From NCBI RefSeq assembly GCF_028198145.1, contig NZ_CP116338.1:2108001-2172000 (forward strand): 64,000 nucleotides of DNA. Reading direction: 5' to 3'. A model generated the notes under the pieces. That model made no database searches. It was not told where the DNA came from and saw only the letters and a list, made by a program, of their open reading frames with translations. Positions 51,474 to 59,618 of this stretch are shown here, in pieces. The DNA is from Microbacterium sp. nov. GSS16 (GTDB lineage Bacteria; Actinomycetota; Actinomycetes; Actinomycetales; Microbacteriaceae). The first letter of the stretch is position 1; every line of letters starts with the position of its first letter. The translations under genes were made by a program, and so were the position numbers.

Positions 51474-53614
51474 GCCAGCAGCTCCGCGGCTCGCTGCAGT
51501 TCGGCTTCGCTGCGGGCGACGGATTCGTACACCGGCGCGAGCTTCGCGGCCATGCCCTGGATCGTGAAGCGGTCCGCCACGAGATCGCGAGCGCGGGAAG
51601 CCGCTCGTGCATCTCCGCGCGCCGCGCGCTCGAGCGCGCGCTCGGCGGTCGCGATGAGCTTGGCGGGGTTCGCCGTCTCGGTGAGGAAGCCGGTCACATC
51701 GTCTTCGACATAGGTGGCCGGTCCGCCGCTGTCGGGTGCGACCACGAGCAGACCGGTGGCCATCGCCTCGAGGATCGCCAGACCGAACTCCTCCTTGAGG
51801 CTCGCGCAGACGTACACCCCACCGGGTGCGGCTCGATCGGGGAGCCCGAAGCGCGCCGCGGCGAGCCAGTCCGCCGCGACGTCGTTGGAGCGGTGGCCGG
51901 TCAGCAGCAGGCCGCGGGCCGCGCGCTCGGCGGCAGGGACAGCGGTGTCGATGCGGTCGAGCTGCTCGCGCTCGTCGACAGAGGGATGCTCGAGATCGCC
52001 GCCGACCACGAGCAGGTTGGCGGCGTCGGCGAGCGGTCCCTCAGCCCAGGCGCGCACGAGGGTGGCCATGCCCTTGATGCGGTGCATCCGCCCGACAGTG
52101 ACGAGCAGGGGCAGGCGCCGACGCTCTTCCGGCAGCTCGTCGAGCAGTGCGCCGAGCTCGGCGAGCGCTGCGTCGGGCTCGGCACCGTCCGCGACCCGAC
52201 GAGCGTGCGCGACGGCGCGATCGACGACCTCGAGGTCGACTCCCTCTGCGACCACGGTGTGGCGTTCGGGGTGCGAGGACATGTCGATGCCGATCAGCGC
52301 ATGCATGTCGCGCTCGAGCTCGGGCCGTGGGAAGAACACCGAATGCGCGGCCGATGCGGCGAGGCTCTGCACCAGATGCGTGCGAAACCAGAAGTGCTCC
52401 GCCAGGTCGGCACGACCGAAGTCCTTCCTGGTGAGTGTGCCGGAGCGCTCGAGCGACGCGATGACGCTGTGCGGGTCGGGTGCGACCGTGAACACGGTGG
52501 GAATCCCCAGTTCGCGCGCCACATCGGCGGCCGCCAGGCTGCCGACGTCCGCCATCCGCAGATGCAGCACGTCCACCCGTCCCGCAGCACGCAGCAGGCG
52601 CCGGATGCCTCGTCGCACGCTCACCCGCAGCGGCCACGCCGCGGCCGAGCTGACCGGCGGGGGACTGAGCGGGATGTGTCCGTAGACATGACCGGTCTCG
52701 CCGCCCGCGACGTGCAGCAGATCGGGCCCGGCCTGTGCGGCCGTGCCCCGCGACAGGGTCAGTACACGACGCACGGCGGCCGGCTCGGCGACGAGAGCGT
52801 CGCCAAGGCGCACGAGAAGTGTGGCGATGCCGCCGTTGTCACCGGATCCGGCCGAAGACAGCGAGGGATCGATGTCCGCATGCAGGAACAGCTGGGCGAT
52901 GGTGAGTCCTTCGCCATCGGCGCAGTCGCTCGGAACGGGCTCCGCGTCGATCAGGGCGAGGCGGGCGAGGTCTCCGATCACACCGCCTTCGACGACGATG
53001 TCCTCCAGCGCGGCGATCGCGGCCGGCTCGCGGCGCTGACCGAGCGCGGCGACGGCCGCCTCCCGAACCGCGGACGCGGCCGCCGCGTCGGTCGCCCAGG
53101 CCCGCAGCGGTCGGACGGCGAGCGGATGGCGCACGAGCCCCATCGTCTCGACGAGCCGGGCGCGGGCGTCGTCGGAGAGAGCGCCGGTGCACGCGGTCTC
53201 CAGCGCCACAGCCATCAGCTCGGCCGCGCCCGTCGACCACTTCTCGAGCGTGTGCTGAGCGAGCATGCCGGCGAACCCGCCGTCGGCGACGAGCCGCACG
53301 AGACGACCGACGGCTTCCGGTCGCGCCGGCCTGCGTCCGAGCGCGTCAGCAGCGTGCTCGACGATGTACGGCCGTGGCGACGACAGCAGACTCGAGAGCA
53401 GCCGTGCGGCCTCTTCGTCGTTCATCTCCGCCAGAGCGTGCACGGCCGCGATCGCGGCGAGATCGTCATCGCCCGACAGAGCGGCCGACAGCACGCGCAA
53501 TGTGCGCACTCCGGGGTCGCGTCCTGCTTCGAACGCGAGGTCGTCGGCGGCGCGCATAGCCTCGATGATCGATGCGGATTCGGTGATGCGGTCCATCGCC
53601 GTCTGAATACCCAT
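51470..53614 (-). CDS. HEAT-repeat domain fused to a GT4 glycosyltransferase
   Basis: A 714-residue two-part protein. Residues about 35-225 are HEAT-like helical repeats, for example EEAARLLSSLLSSPRPYIVEHAADALGRRP and VREAAVAALGQRREPAAIAALEDIVVEGG. Residues about 236-714 are a GT4 enzyme: LTIAQLFLHADIDPSLSSAGSGDNGGIATLLVRLGDAL, VTVGRMHRIKGMATLVRAW, and the donor motif KEEFGLAILEAMATGLLVVAPDSGGPATYVED. The repeats may dock the enzyme to a partner. ATG 53614 follows CCGGAGGGCAGC. A longer open frame upstream overlaps the divergent gene and is not used. It ends in a four-base overlap with the GT1 gene. Confidence 0.85.
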   Translation of the reverse strand: MGIQTAMDRITESASIIEAMRAADDLAFEAGRDPGVRTLRVLSAALSGDDDLAAIAAVHALAEMNDEEAARLLSSLLSSPRPYIVEHAADALGRRPARPEAVGRLVRLVADGGFAGMLAQHTLEKWSTGAAELMAVALETACTGALSDDARARLVETMGLVRHPLAVRPLRAWATDAAAASAVREAAVAALGQRREPAAIAALEDIVVEGGVIGDLARLALIDAEPVPSDCADGEGLTIAQLFLHADIDPSLSSAGSGDNGGIATLLVRLGDALVAEPAAVRRVLTLSRGTAAQAGPDLLHVAGGETGHVYGHIPLSPPPVSSAAAWPLRVSVRRGIRRLLRAAGRVDVLHLRMADVGSLAAADVARELGIPTVFTVAPDPHSVIASLERSGTLTRKDFGRADLAEHFWFRTHLVQSLAASAAHSVFFPRPELERDMHALIGIDMSSHPERHTVVAEGVDLEVVDRAVAHARRVADGAEPDAALAELGALLDELPEERRRLPLLVTVGRMHRIKGMATLVRAWAEGPLADAANLLVVGGDLEHPSVDEREQLDRIDTAVPAAERAARGLLLTGHRSNDVAADWLAAARFGLPDRAAPGGVYVCASLKEEFGLAILEAMATGLLVVAPDSGGPATYVEDDVTGFLTETANPAKLIATAERALERAARGDARAASRARDLVADRFTIQGMAAKLAPVYESVARSEAELQRAAELLA

Positions 53615-53687
53615 GCTGCCCTCCGGACGGGCGCCGACTGAGGCACCGCTTCGAATCGTACTGCGGCGAGCAGATCGGGGTTTACGG

Positions 53688-53693
53688 TTGACA
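53688..53693 (+). promoter_or_regulatory. Possible -35 (TTGACA) of the pyruvyltransferase-like gene
   Basis: TTGACA is a perfect -35 word in the gap between divergent genes. No good -10 was seen at 16-18 bases, so this is tentative. Confidence 0.3.
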
Positions 53694-53735
53694 AGGCGCC
53701 GATCGTCGGCTCCGGATTCCCAGCGAAGGACAGGC

Positions 53736-54917
53736 GTGAGCGTTCTCACCATCGGCGACATCGGCGTGCTCTCCGACATGATCCACATCGGCGACGAGGC
53801 CATGTTCGAAGCCGCGCGCGACGAGCTCGCCGCCCGCGGTCTCGACGTCGTCGGCATCTCATCGGCGCCGGGGGAGTCCGCTGCCCGCTACGGCGTGCCC
53901 AGCGTGCCTCGCCTCGGGTTCGTCGGGCTCGACCGCGCTGCCGCCGCGCGCCGCTCGTCGCTTCTCGTGCACGTCGCGGAGGGACGCGCCGCGCTCGAGG
54001 CGGGCGATCCGGCCACGGCGGCTCTCGACGCCCTCGGCGAGGCGTCCGGCGTGCTCATCGCCGGAGGCGGCAACCTCGCCTCACGCTGGCCGGTGCATGT
54101 CTACGAGCGCACGACGCTCGCCGCGATGGCGCGGGCGCGCGATCTGCCTGTCGTGGTGTCCGGGCAGACCTTCGGGCCCGATCTCGATGACACCGACGCG
54201 GAGCGGGTCGCCGCCATGGCGCGTGCTGCCGCGCTGACCGGCGTGCGCGAGCACGCGTCGGCGCAGCTGGCCCGCCGATGGGGCGCACAGGTGCATGCCG
54301 GTGTCGACGACGCGTCGTTCCTCGGCGGTGGACCGACCGAGCTCGACGGTCCACGTGCATCCGACCGCGTGCTGGTGAGCCTGTCGGGGTGGTTCGCCGG
54401 CCGTCCCGTCGACGAGGTCGAGCAGGGGATCGCGGCGCTGCTCGATCACGCCGCCGACACCGTGGGATCCGTCGTCTTCCATGCCCACTTCGGCCCCGAG
54501 TCGGCGGGCGCAGCGCCTGCCGGCGATGCTGCGCTGCACGAGCGGGTGCGCGCCCGGATGCGGCGCCCGAGCGAGGTCGTCCCGAGCGGCGACTCGCCGA
54601 CCGCCGCGCGACTGGCCCGCACGGCGCGACTGCTCGTCACCAGTCGCTACCACCCGGCCGTGTTCGCCGCGCCGGCGGGGGTGCCGATCCTCGCTCTCGC
54701 CGCCGACGAGTACACGCGCATCAAGCTCACGGGCGCGCTCGCCCACTGGGGACAGGACGGCGTTCTCGACCTCGATGATCTGACGGATGCTCCCCGGCGA
54801 CTCTCCGCGATCGCCGCGACCTCGGCAGCCACCACGTGCGCCGCTGCCGAGCGCATCCATCGGCACCGCACTGACGCCGCCCGGTGGTGGGACACGGTCA
54901 CAGACGCGCTGCGCTGA
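53736..54917 (+). CDS. Polysaccharide pyruvyl transferase family protein
   Basis: A 393-residue protein of the WcaK/CsaB polysaccharide pyruvyltransferase family, which adds pyruvate ketals to cell-surface glycans. LTIGDIGVLSDMIHIGDEAMFEAARDEL matches the family start ('G..N.GD.a...a'). Other blocks are GVLIAGGGNLASRWPVHVYERTTLAAMARARDLPVVVSGQTFGP and TGVREHASAQLARRWG. The C-terminal LLVTSRYHPAVFAAPAGVPILALAADEYTRIKLTGAL holds the conserved 'sR.H..ifA...gvP'. GTG 53736 follows GCGAAGGACAGGC. It is divergent from the HEAT-GT4 gene, completing the glycan cluster. Confidence 0.85.
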   Translation: MSVLTIGDIGVLSDMIHIGDEAMFEAARDELAARGLDVVGISSAPGESAARYGVPSVPRLGFVGLDRAAAARRSSLLVHVAEGRAALEAGDPATAALDALGEASGVLIAGGGNLASRWPVHVYERTTLAAMARARDLPVVVSGQTFGPDLDDTDAERVAAMARAAALTGVREHASAQLARRWGAQVHAGVDDASFLGGGPTELDGPRASDRVLVSLSGWFAGRPVDEVEQGIAALLDHAADTVGSVVFHAHFGPESAGAAPAGDAALHERVRARMRRPSEVVPSGDSPTAARLARTARLLVTSRYHPAVFAAPAGVPILALAADEYTRIKLTGALAHWGQDGVLDLDDLTDAPRRLSAIAATSAATTCAAAERIHRHRTDAARWWDTVTDALR

Positions 54918-54952
54918 CCTGCCCACGCGCTGCATCGCCCCGGAACGCGAGG

Positions 54953-55009
54953 AACCACTTCCGGCGTGAGCCACACGCTCACGCGTTGTGCCTCAGGCAG
55001 GAAGTGGTT
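54953..55009. terminator. Two-part hairpin between the pyruvyltransferase-like gene and glnA1
   Basis: An outer 10-bp stem (AACCACTTCC 54953-54962 with GGAAGTGGTT 55000-55009) encloses an inner perfect 8-bp hairpin (GCGTGAGC / GCTCACGC, 54964-54984). It sits between convergent genes and probably ends both. Confidence 0.75.
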
Positions 55010-55026
55010 TCTCGGTGGGCTGGTGC

Positions 55027-56451
55027 TCAGCAGCCGTAGTAGAGCTCGAACTCGTACGGGTGCGGGCGCTGGGCCATCGGCAGGATCTCGTTGTCGTACT
55101 TGTACGAGATCCAGGTGTCGATGAGCTCCTGTGTGAACACGCCGCCCTCGAGGAGGAAGTCGTGGTCACGGCGCAGCGCCTCGAGCGAGTCGAGCAGCGA
55201 GTTCGGCACCTGCGGGATGTTCGCCGCCTCCTCGGGGGGAAGCTCGTACAGGTCCTTGTCGATGGGCTCCATCGGCTCGATGCGGTTCTTGATGCCGTCC
55301 AGGCCCGCCATCAGCTGCGCGGCGAAGGCGAGGTAGGGGTTCGACGAGGCATCCGGAACGCGGAACTCGATGCGCTTCGCCTTCGGGTTGGAACCGGTGA
55401 GGGGGATGCGGATCGCCGCCGAGCGGTTGCCGGCGGAGTAGGCGAGGTTCACGGGTGCTTCGAAGTGCTTCACCAGGCGGTGGTAGCTGTTCAGCGTCGG
55501 GTTGGTGAACGCGAGCACGGCGTGGGCGTGCTTGAGCAGACCGCCGATGTACCAGCGCGCGATGTCGCTGAGCTGGCCGTAGCCGGCTTCGTCGAAGAAC
55601 AGCGGCTTGCCGTCGAGCCAGAGCGACTGGTGCGTGTGCATGCCGGAGCCGTTGTCGCCGAAGAGCGGCTTGGGCATGAACGTGACCGTCTTGCCCCATT
55701 CCTCGGCGGTGTTCTTGACGATGTACTTGAACTTCAGGATGTCGTCGGCCGCGCTGACCATCGTGTCGAAGCGGTAGTTGATCTCCTGCTGGCCGGCCGT
55801 GCCGACCTCGTGGTGCGAGCGCTCGAGATGGAAGCCCGAGTCGATCAGGCGCAGGGTCATGTCATCGCGCAGATCGGCGGTCTTGTCGACCGGGGCGACG
55901 GGGAAGTAGCCGCCCTTGAACGGCGTCTTGTTGGCGAGATTGCCGCCCTCCTCCTCACGACCCGAATTCCACGCGGCCTCCTCGGAGTCGATCTTGTAGA
56001 AGCTCTCGCCGGCGGTCACCGAGTAGCGCACGTCGTCGAAGATGTAGAACTCCGCCTCGGGGGCGAAGAACGCGGTGTCGGCGATGCCGGTCGATGCGAG
56101 ATACTTCTCAGCCTTCTTGGCGACCTGGCGCGGGTCCTTGCTGTAGATCTCGCCTGTGCGCGGGTTGTAGATGTCGAAGATCATCACCAGGGTCTTCGCC
56201 GCACGGAACGGGTCGATGTACGCGGTGGTGACGTCGGGGATCAGCTGCATGTCCGACTCGTGGATGCTCGCGAAGCCGCGGATCGACGAGCCGTCGAAGA
56301 GCTGCCCGTCGCGGAAGAAGTCGTCATCGACCGTCGACGCGGGGATGTTGAAGTGCTGCTGGACCCCGGGAAGGTCGGTGAATCGGATGTCGAGGAACTT
56401 GACGTCGTTCTCCTCGATGTAGCGGACGACCTCGGCGGGCTCTGTGAACAT
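55027..56451 (-). CDS. glnA: Glutamine synthetase, type I beta (GlnA1)
   Basis: A 474-residue dodecameric glutamine synthetase, the main ammonia-assimilating enzyme. [38 protein letters not shown] is the standard start. [54 protein letters not shown] and [37 protein letters not shown] carry the metal, ATP and glutamate sites. The Tyr of [12 protein letters not shown] is the adenylylation site modified by GlnE. ATG 56451 follows a weak TCAGGAGTCGTAC site. A tandem GlnR-type operator lies 58-95 bases upstream, so it is probably nitrogen-regulated. Confidence 0.96.
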   Translation of the reverse strand: MFTEPAEVVRYIEENDVKFLDIRFTDLPGVQQHFNIPASTVDDDFFRDGQLFDGSSIRGFASIHESDMQLIPDVTTAYIDPFRAAKTLVMIFDIYNPRTGEIYSKDPRQVAKKAEKYLASTGIADTAFFAPEAEFYIFDDVRYSVTAGESFYKIDSEEAAWNSGREEEGGNLANKTPFKGGYFPVAPVDKTADLRDDMTLRLIDSGFHLERSHHEVGTAGQQEINYRFDTMVSAADDILKFKYIVKNTAEEWGKTVTFMPKPLFGDNGSGMHTHQSLWLDGKPLFFDEAGYGQLSDIARWYIGGLLKHAHAVLAFTNPTLNSYHRLVKHFEAPVNLAYSAGNRSAAIRIPLTGSNPKAKRIEFRVPDASSNPYLAFAAQLMAGLDGIKNRIEPMEPIDKDLYELPPEEAANIPQVPNSLLDSLEALRRDHDFLLEGGVFTQELIDTWISYKYDNEILPMAQRPHPYEFELYYGC

Positions 56452-56508
56452 GTACGACTCCTGATCGGGTATCGGTTGCATCAACCTTACGCAGGTTATG
56501 CGCATGGA

Positions 56509-56546
56509 GTTTCTCAGTCGTGTCCGCTGTGTTTCAGGCATGTTAC
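56509..56546 (-). promoter_or_regulatory. Tandem GlnR-type operator upstream of glnA1
   Basis: Read on the minus strand, the half-sites are GTAAC-N6-GAAAC-N6-GACAC-N6-GAAAC. This is the a1-b1-a2-b2 order and spacing (gTnAC-n6-GaAAc repeated every 22 bases) described for Streptomyces GlnR operators. It ends 58 bases before the glnA1 ATG. Confidence 0.75.
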
Positions 56547-56568
56547 AGCCGCTCGGTAGGCTGAGAGG

Positions 56569-56985
56569 GTGAGTGACTACCCCGGCGAACGCCTCGGAAT
56601 GCCCATCTCCGGACCGGGGAGCATCGCCCGACCCGGCCGCCGGATCGCCGCCCTGGCGATCGACTACTTCGCGGCCACGATCATCGCGATCGGCTTCCTC
56701 GGCTACGACCCGCTCGAGCTGCCGGCCGAGGCCGGGTGGCGCCAGTTCGCGCCGATGATGGTCTTCGCCCTGCTGCAGATCGTGTTCCTGCCGACGGCCA
56801 ACGGCAGCCCCGGTCACCGAATGCTCGGCATGCGCGTGCTGCGTCTGGACGGCGCGTGGGTGGGGCTGTGGCGTCCGATCGTGCGGACGCTGCTGCTGGT
56901 GTTCGTCATCCCCGCGGTGATCTGGGATGCCGATCAGCGCGGCCTGCACGACAAGCTCGCCGGCACGGTGCTGACCCGCGGCTGA
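56569..56985 (+). CDS. RDD family membrane protein
   Basis: A 138-residue membrane protein of the RDD family, with about three hydrophobic segments. [29 protein letters not shown] carries the 'R..A...D' motif that names the family (here RIAALAID). [22 protein letters not shown] is the second conserved block, and [17 protein letters not shown] ends it. Members are small membrane proteins of unknown or transport-related role. GTG 56569 has TAGGCT (56557-56562) plus six bases. This -10 lies 11 bases from the GlnR-type site, so both promoters share a short divergent region. Confidence 0.88.
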   Translation: MSDYPGERLGMPISGPGSIARPGRRIAALAIDYFAATIIAIGFLGYDPLELPAEAGWRQFAPMMVFALLQIVFLPTANGSPGHRMLGMRVLRLDGAWVGLWRPIVRTLLLVFVIPAVIWDADQRGLHDKLAGTVLTRG

Positions 56986-57010
56986 CATGCGGGACCGCGT
57001 CCTGCAGCTG

Positions 57011-57032
57011 GGTCGCTGAGCCTGTCGAAGCG
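57011..57032 (+). repeat. Single copy of a GTCGCTGAGCCTGTCGAAG-type intergenic word
   Basis: GGTCGCTGAGCCTGTCGAAGCG abuts the stop of the zinc-protease gene. From memory, this word and its complement recur widely between genes in many actinobacteria and proteobacteria. Only one copy is seen here. Confidence 0.45.
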
Positions 57033-57509
57033 TCAGCGGCCGCGGTTGCGGTTGCGCATCTCGCGCGGGGCACGACCGCCGAGGTACGAGCGGGCGGGGT
57101 CGACGAGGAACCCCTGACGCAGCGCCTCGCGGCCGATCAGCATCCGGAAGCCCATCTCGTCCCGGTTGGTGAGGGTGACCTCGGCATCCACCTCCCTGCC
57201 CACCAGCCGCAGCCGCATGGTGACGACGATGCGGTGCTCGGTGTGCCCCGATGAACTGCGCACGGCCCGTCGGTCGTGCACGCGCGTCTCGTGCACCACC
57301 GCATCGGCGGTGCTGTCCTGCCAGGGGTGCACGGTGAAGCGCACCCAGTCCTCGCCGTCGCGCTCGAACTCGCTCACGTCGAAGGCGTGCAGTGACGATG
57401 TGCGAGCGCCCGTGTCGATCTTGGCCTTGAGCCAGTCGATGCCCAGGTCCGGCAGTCCGACCCACTCCCGCCAACCCGTGGACGTGTTTGAATGAGAGGA
57501 CCGTGTCAC
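57033..57509 (-). CDS. ATP-dependent zinc protease family protein (RimB-like)
   Basis: A 158-residue retropepsin-like protein of the 'ATP-dependent zinc protease' (DUF785) family. [31 protein letters not shown] carries the catalytic-type motif 'aKiDTGA.tSslha'. The C-terminal half has [33 protein letters not shown], the 'R..M..P.LiGr..L...f.vd' family block. Members are usually linked to RimK-type ligases and are thought to trim poly-glutamate. The neighbour at 57535 is RimK-like and divergent, which supports that pairing. GTG 57509 has CAGGAT (57521-57516) plus six bases. Confidence 0.88.
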   Translation of the reverse strand: MTRSSHSNTSTGWREWVGLPDLGIDWLKAKIDTGARTSSLHAFDVSEFERDGEDWVRFTVHPWQDSTADAVVHETRVHDRRAVRSSSGHTEHRIVVTMRLRLVGREVDAEVTLTNRDEMGFRMLIGREALRQGFLVDPARSYLGGRAPREMRNRNRGR

Positions 57510-57534
57510 CTCTACATCCTGGCAGGAAACCTCT

Positions 57535-58722
57535 GTGAAGATCGCTGTTCTCTCGCGCGCCCCGCACTCCTACTCGACGCAGCGTCTTCGGGCCGCCGCG
57601 CAGCAGCGCGGGCACAACGTGAAGGTGCTGAACACGCTGCGGTTCGCGATCGATCTCACCGCCGACGCGCCCGATCTCTTCTTCCGCGGCAAGCAGCTCA
57701 GCGAGTACGACGCGATCCTGCCTCGCATCGGCAATTCGATCACCTACTTCGGCACCGCCGTGGTGCGTCAGTTCGAGCAGATGGACGTCTACACGCCGAA
57801 CACGGCCAACGGCATCTCGAGCGCGCGCGACAAGCTCCGCGCCAACCAGATCCTGTCCCGGCACAACATCGCGATGCCGCCGACCGCGTTCGTGCGCAAC
57901 CGTGCGGATGTCCGCCCGGCGATCGAACGGGTGGGCGGTGCTCCCGTCGTGATCAAGCTGCTGGAGGGCACTCAGGGGATCGGCGTGATCCTCGCCCCGC
58001 AGGTCAAGGTCGCGGAGGCGATCATCGAGACGCTGCACTCGACGAAGCAGAACGTGCTCATCCAGAAGTTCATCGCCGAGAGCCGCGGGCGCGACATCCG
58101 GGCTCTCGTGGTCGGCGATCGCGTCGTCGCCGCGATGCGCCGCGTCGCCGACGGCGACGAGTTCCGCTCGAACGTGCATCGCGGCGGACGCGTGGAGCCG
58201 GTGACCCTCGACCCGGTGTACGAGCAGACGGCGGTGCGCTCGGCCCAGATCATGGGTCTTCGCGTCGCGGGGGTCGACATGCTCGAGAGCGACGACGGCC
58301 CGCTGGTCATGGAGGTCAACTCGTCTCCGGGGCTGCAGGGCATCGAGACGGCGACGAAGCTCGACGTGGCCGGCGCCATCATCGACTACATCGCGAACCA
58401 GGTCGCGTTCCCCGACATCGACGTGCGTCAGCGGCTGAGCGTCTCGACGGGCTACGGGGTGGCGGAGCTGCTCATCCATTCCGGCGCCGAGCAGGTGGGC
58501 ATGAAGCTCGGCGATCTCGGCCTGTGGGATCGTGACATCACGGTCCTGACGCTGCACCGCGGCGTGAGCGTGATTCCCAACCCGCGCAAGCACGTCGAGC
58601 TCGAGGCCGAGGACCGGCTGCTGTGCTTCGGCAAGCTCGAGGAGATGCGCTCGATGATTCCCGAGAAGCGACGCCGCCGTCCGCGCGTGCGGCGACTGCC
58701 GAAGGAGCCCCTGGGCGAGTGA
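57535..58722 (+). CDS. RimK-type ATP-grasp ligase with C-terminal RCK_C-like domain
   Basis: A 395-residue protein. Residues 1-300 match RimK (ribosomal S6-glutamate ligase): [105 protein letters not shown], and [13 protein letters not shown] with the metal-binding Asn/Glu. Residues 301-376 ([13 protein letters not shown]...[28 protein letters not shown]) look like a TrkA-C/RCK_C regulatory domain, absent from E. coli RimK. The tail is Arg-rich. GTG 57535 follows GCAGGAAACCTCT. It is divergent from the zinc protease by 25 bases. Confidence 0.88.
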   Translation: MKIAVLSRAPHSYSTQRLRAAAQQRGHNVKVLNTLRFAIDLTADAPDLFFRGKQLSEYDAILPRIGNSITYFGTAVVRQFEQMDVYTPNTANGISSARDKLRANQILSRHNIAMPPTAFVRNRADVRPAIERVGGAPVVIKLLEGTQGIGVILAPQVKVAEAIIETLHSTKQNVLIQKFIAESRGRDIRALVVGDRVVAAMRRVADGDEFRSNVHRGGRVEPVTLDPVYEQTAVRSAQIMGLRVAGVDMLESDDGPLVMEVNSSPGLQGIETATKLDVAGAIIDYIANQVAFPDIDVRQRLSVSTGYGVAELLIHSGAEQVGMKLGDLGLWDRDITVLTLHRGVSVIPNPRKHVELEAEDRLLCFGKLEEMRSMIPEKRRRRPRVRRLPKEPLGE

Positions 58723-58772
58723 GACATGCAGAACGGCCCCTCTCGATCGAGAGGGGCCGTTCTGCATGTCTC
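58721..58772. terminator. Perfect 52-bp palindromic terminator
   Basis: Each 26-base arm is the exact complement of the other with no unpaired centre (58721-58746 with 58747-58772). It begins inside the stop codon of the RimK-like gene and ends 13 bases from the stop of the convergent DUF4191 gene. A smaller loop would form in RNA at the CTCGATCGAG centre. Confidence 0.9.
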
Positions 58773-58785
58773 GGGGCCGGCGGGC

Positions 58786-59496
58786 TCAGCGTGGACGCTG
58801 CGAGCGCACGCGCGTCGGGTCGATGCCCTTCGGGATCGGCAGCGACGACAGCGACTGCGAAACCGACTCGATGCGGCGGATCACCGCGGCCATGGTGGCC
58901 TTGTCGATCGCCTTCGGCAGCTTCTTGATCGTCTTGGACAGGTCGGCGATGGCGACATCGTCATCGCCGTGTCCGACGTAGAGAACCGTGACCGGCACAC
59001 CGTGCGCGACGCGCTGCGCCTTCTGACGCTCTTCGTTGATCAGCCGGGTGAGACGACCGCGAGCGCCTTCGCCGACGATCACGATGCCACCGCGGCCGAC
59101 CACGCGGTACACCGCCTCCTGAGTCTTCGGGTTGATGCCGACGGGGGTGTCGGAGGCCGACCAGCTTCGACCCAGGCTGGTGCTGAGCACGTGGCCGCTC
59201 GCGCCGGGCATCCCGTCGATCTTGGCGTACATCGCTGTGGTGGACAGGCGTGTCATGAGGAACATCGCGCCCAGGACTCCGAACAGCAGGCCGGTGAAGC
59301 CCCACAGGATCAGCCCGAGCACAGAGGTGCCGCTGATGAGGAATCCGATGATCAGACCGATCAGCACACCCGCGATGAGGATGGCGATCTGTGCCCACGG
59401 CAGCCAGCCGTACACGTCCCGCGTGAAACGGAACAGGGAACGGATCTGCGAGAAGAAGCCGGGCCGCTTCTCGGTGACGGGAGCACTCTTTGCCAT
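58786..59496 (-). CDS. DUF4191 family membrane protein
   Basis: A 236-residue actinobacterial DUF4191 protein. After RSLFRFTRDVYGWLPWAQ there are two membrane segments in tandem (IAILIAGVLIGLIIGFLIS and VLGLILWGFTGLLFGVLGAMFLM). The cytoplasmic part includes LSTSLGRSWSASDTPVGINPKTQEAVYRVVGRGGIVIVGEGARGRLTRLINEERQKAQRVAHGVPVTVLYVG. In most actinobacteria the gene lies near lipoate and 2-oxo-acid dehydrogenase genes, as here (sucB and lpd). A role there is a guess. ATG 59496 has TAGGCT (59508-59503) plus six bases, so it is leaderless by this criterion. Confidence 0.92.
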   Translation of the reverse strand: MAKSAPVTEKRPGFFSQIRSLFRFTRDVYGWLPWAQIAILIAGVLIGLIIGFLISGTSVLGLILWGFTGLLFGVLGAMFLMTRLSTTAMYAKIDGMPGASGHVLSTSLGRSWSASDTPVGINPKTQEAVYRVVGRGGIVIVGEGARGRLTRLINEERQKAQRVAHGVPVTVLYVGHGDDDVAIADLSKTIKKLPKAIDKATMAAVIRRIESVSQSLSSLPIPKGIDPTRVRSQRPR

Positions 59497-59618
59497 GCGT
59501 ACAGCCTACCGATTCCGCGATGTCCGTTCCTCCTGCACAGCCGGCGAGATCGGCTCGATCGTCCCCAGGTCGGCTCCTTCCGGCGCGCACGGACGATGAC
59601 GCGCGCTGAGATGGTCGA

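Noticed and set aside
53614..53857. 81-residue N-terminal extension of the HEAT-GT4 protein
   Set aside because: It overlaps the start of the divergent pyruvyltransferase-like gene and has Ser/Arg-rich antisense composition. ATG 53614 has a good ribosome site.
48439..54917. Glycan cluster as a clear horizontally acquired island
   Set aside because: No integrase, direct repeats, tRNA junction or obvious composition change is visible. It is kept only as a question of synteny.
55027..58767. Extended minus-strand frame that would fuse extra sequence upstream of glnA1
   Set aside because: The extension covers the RDD, zinc-protease and RimK genes in antisense and runs through the palindrome. Only the last 474 codons match glutamine synthetase.
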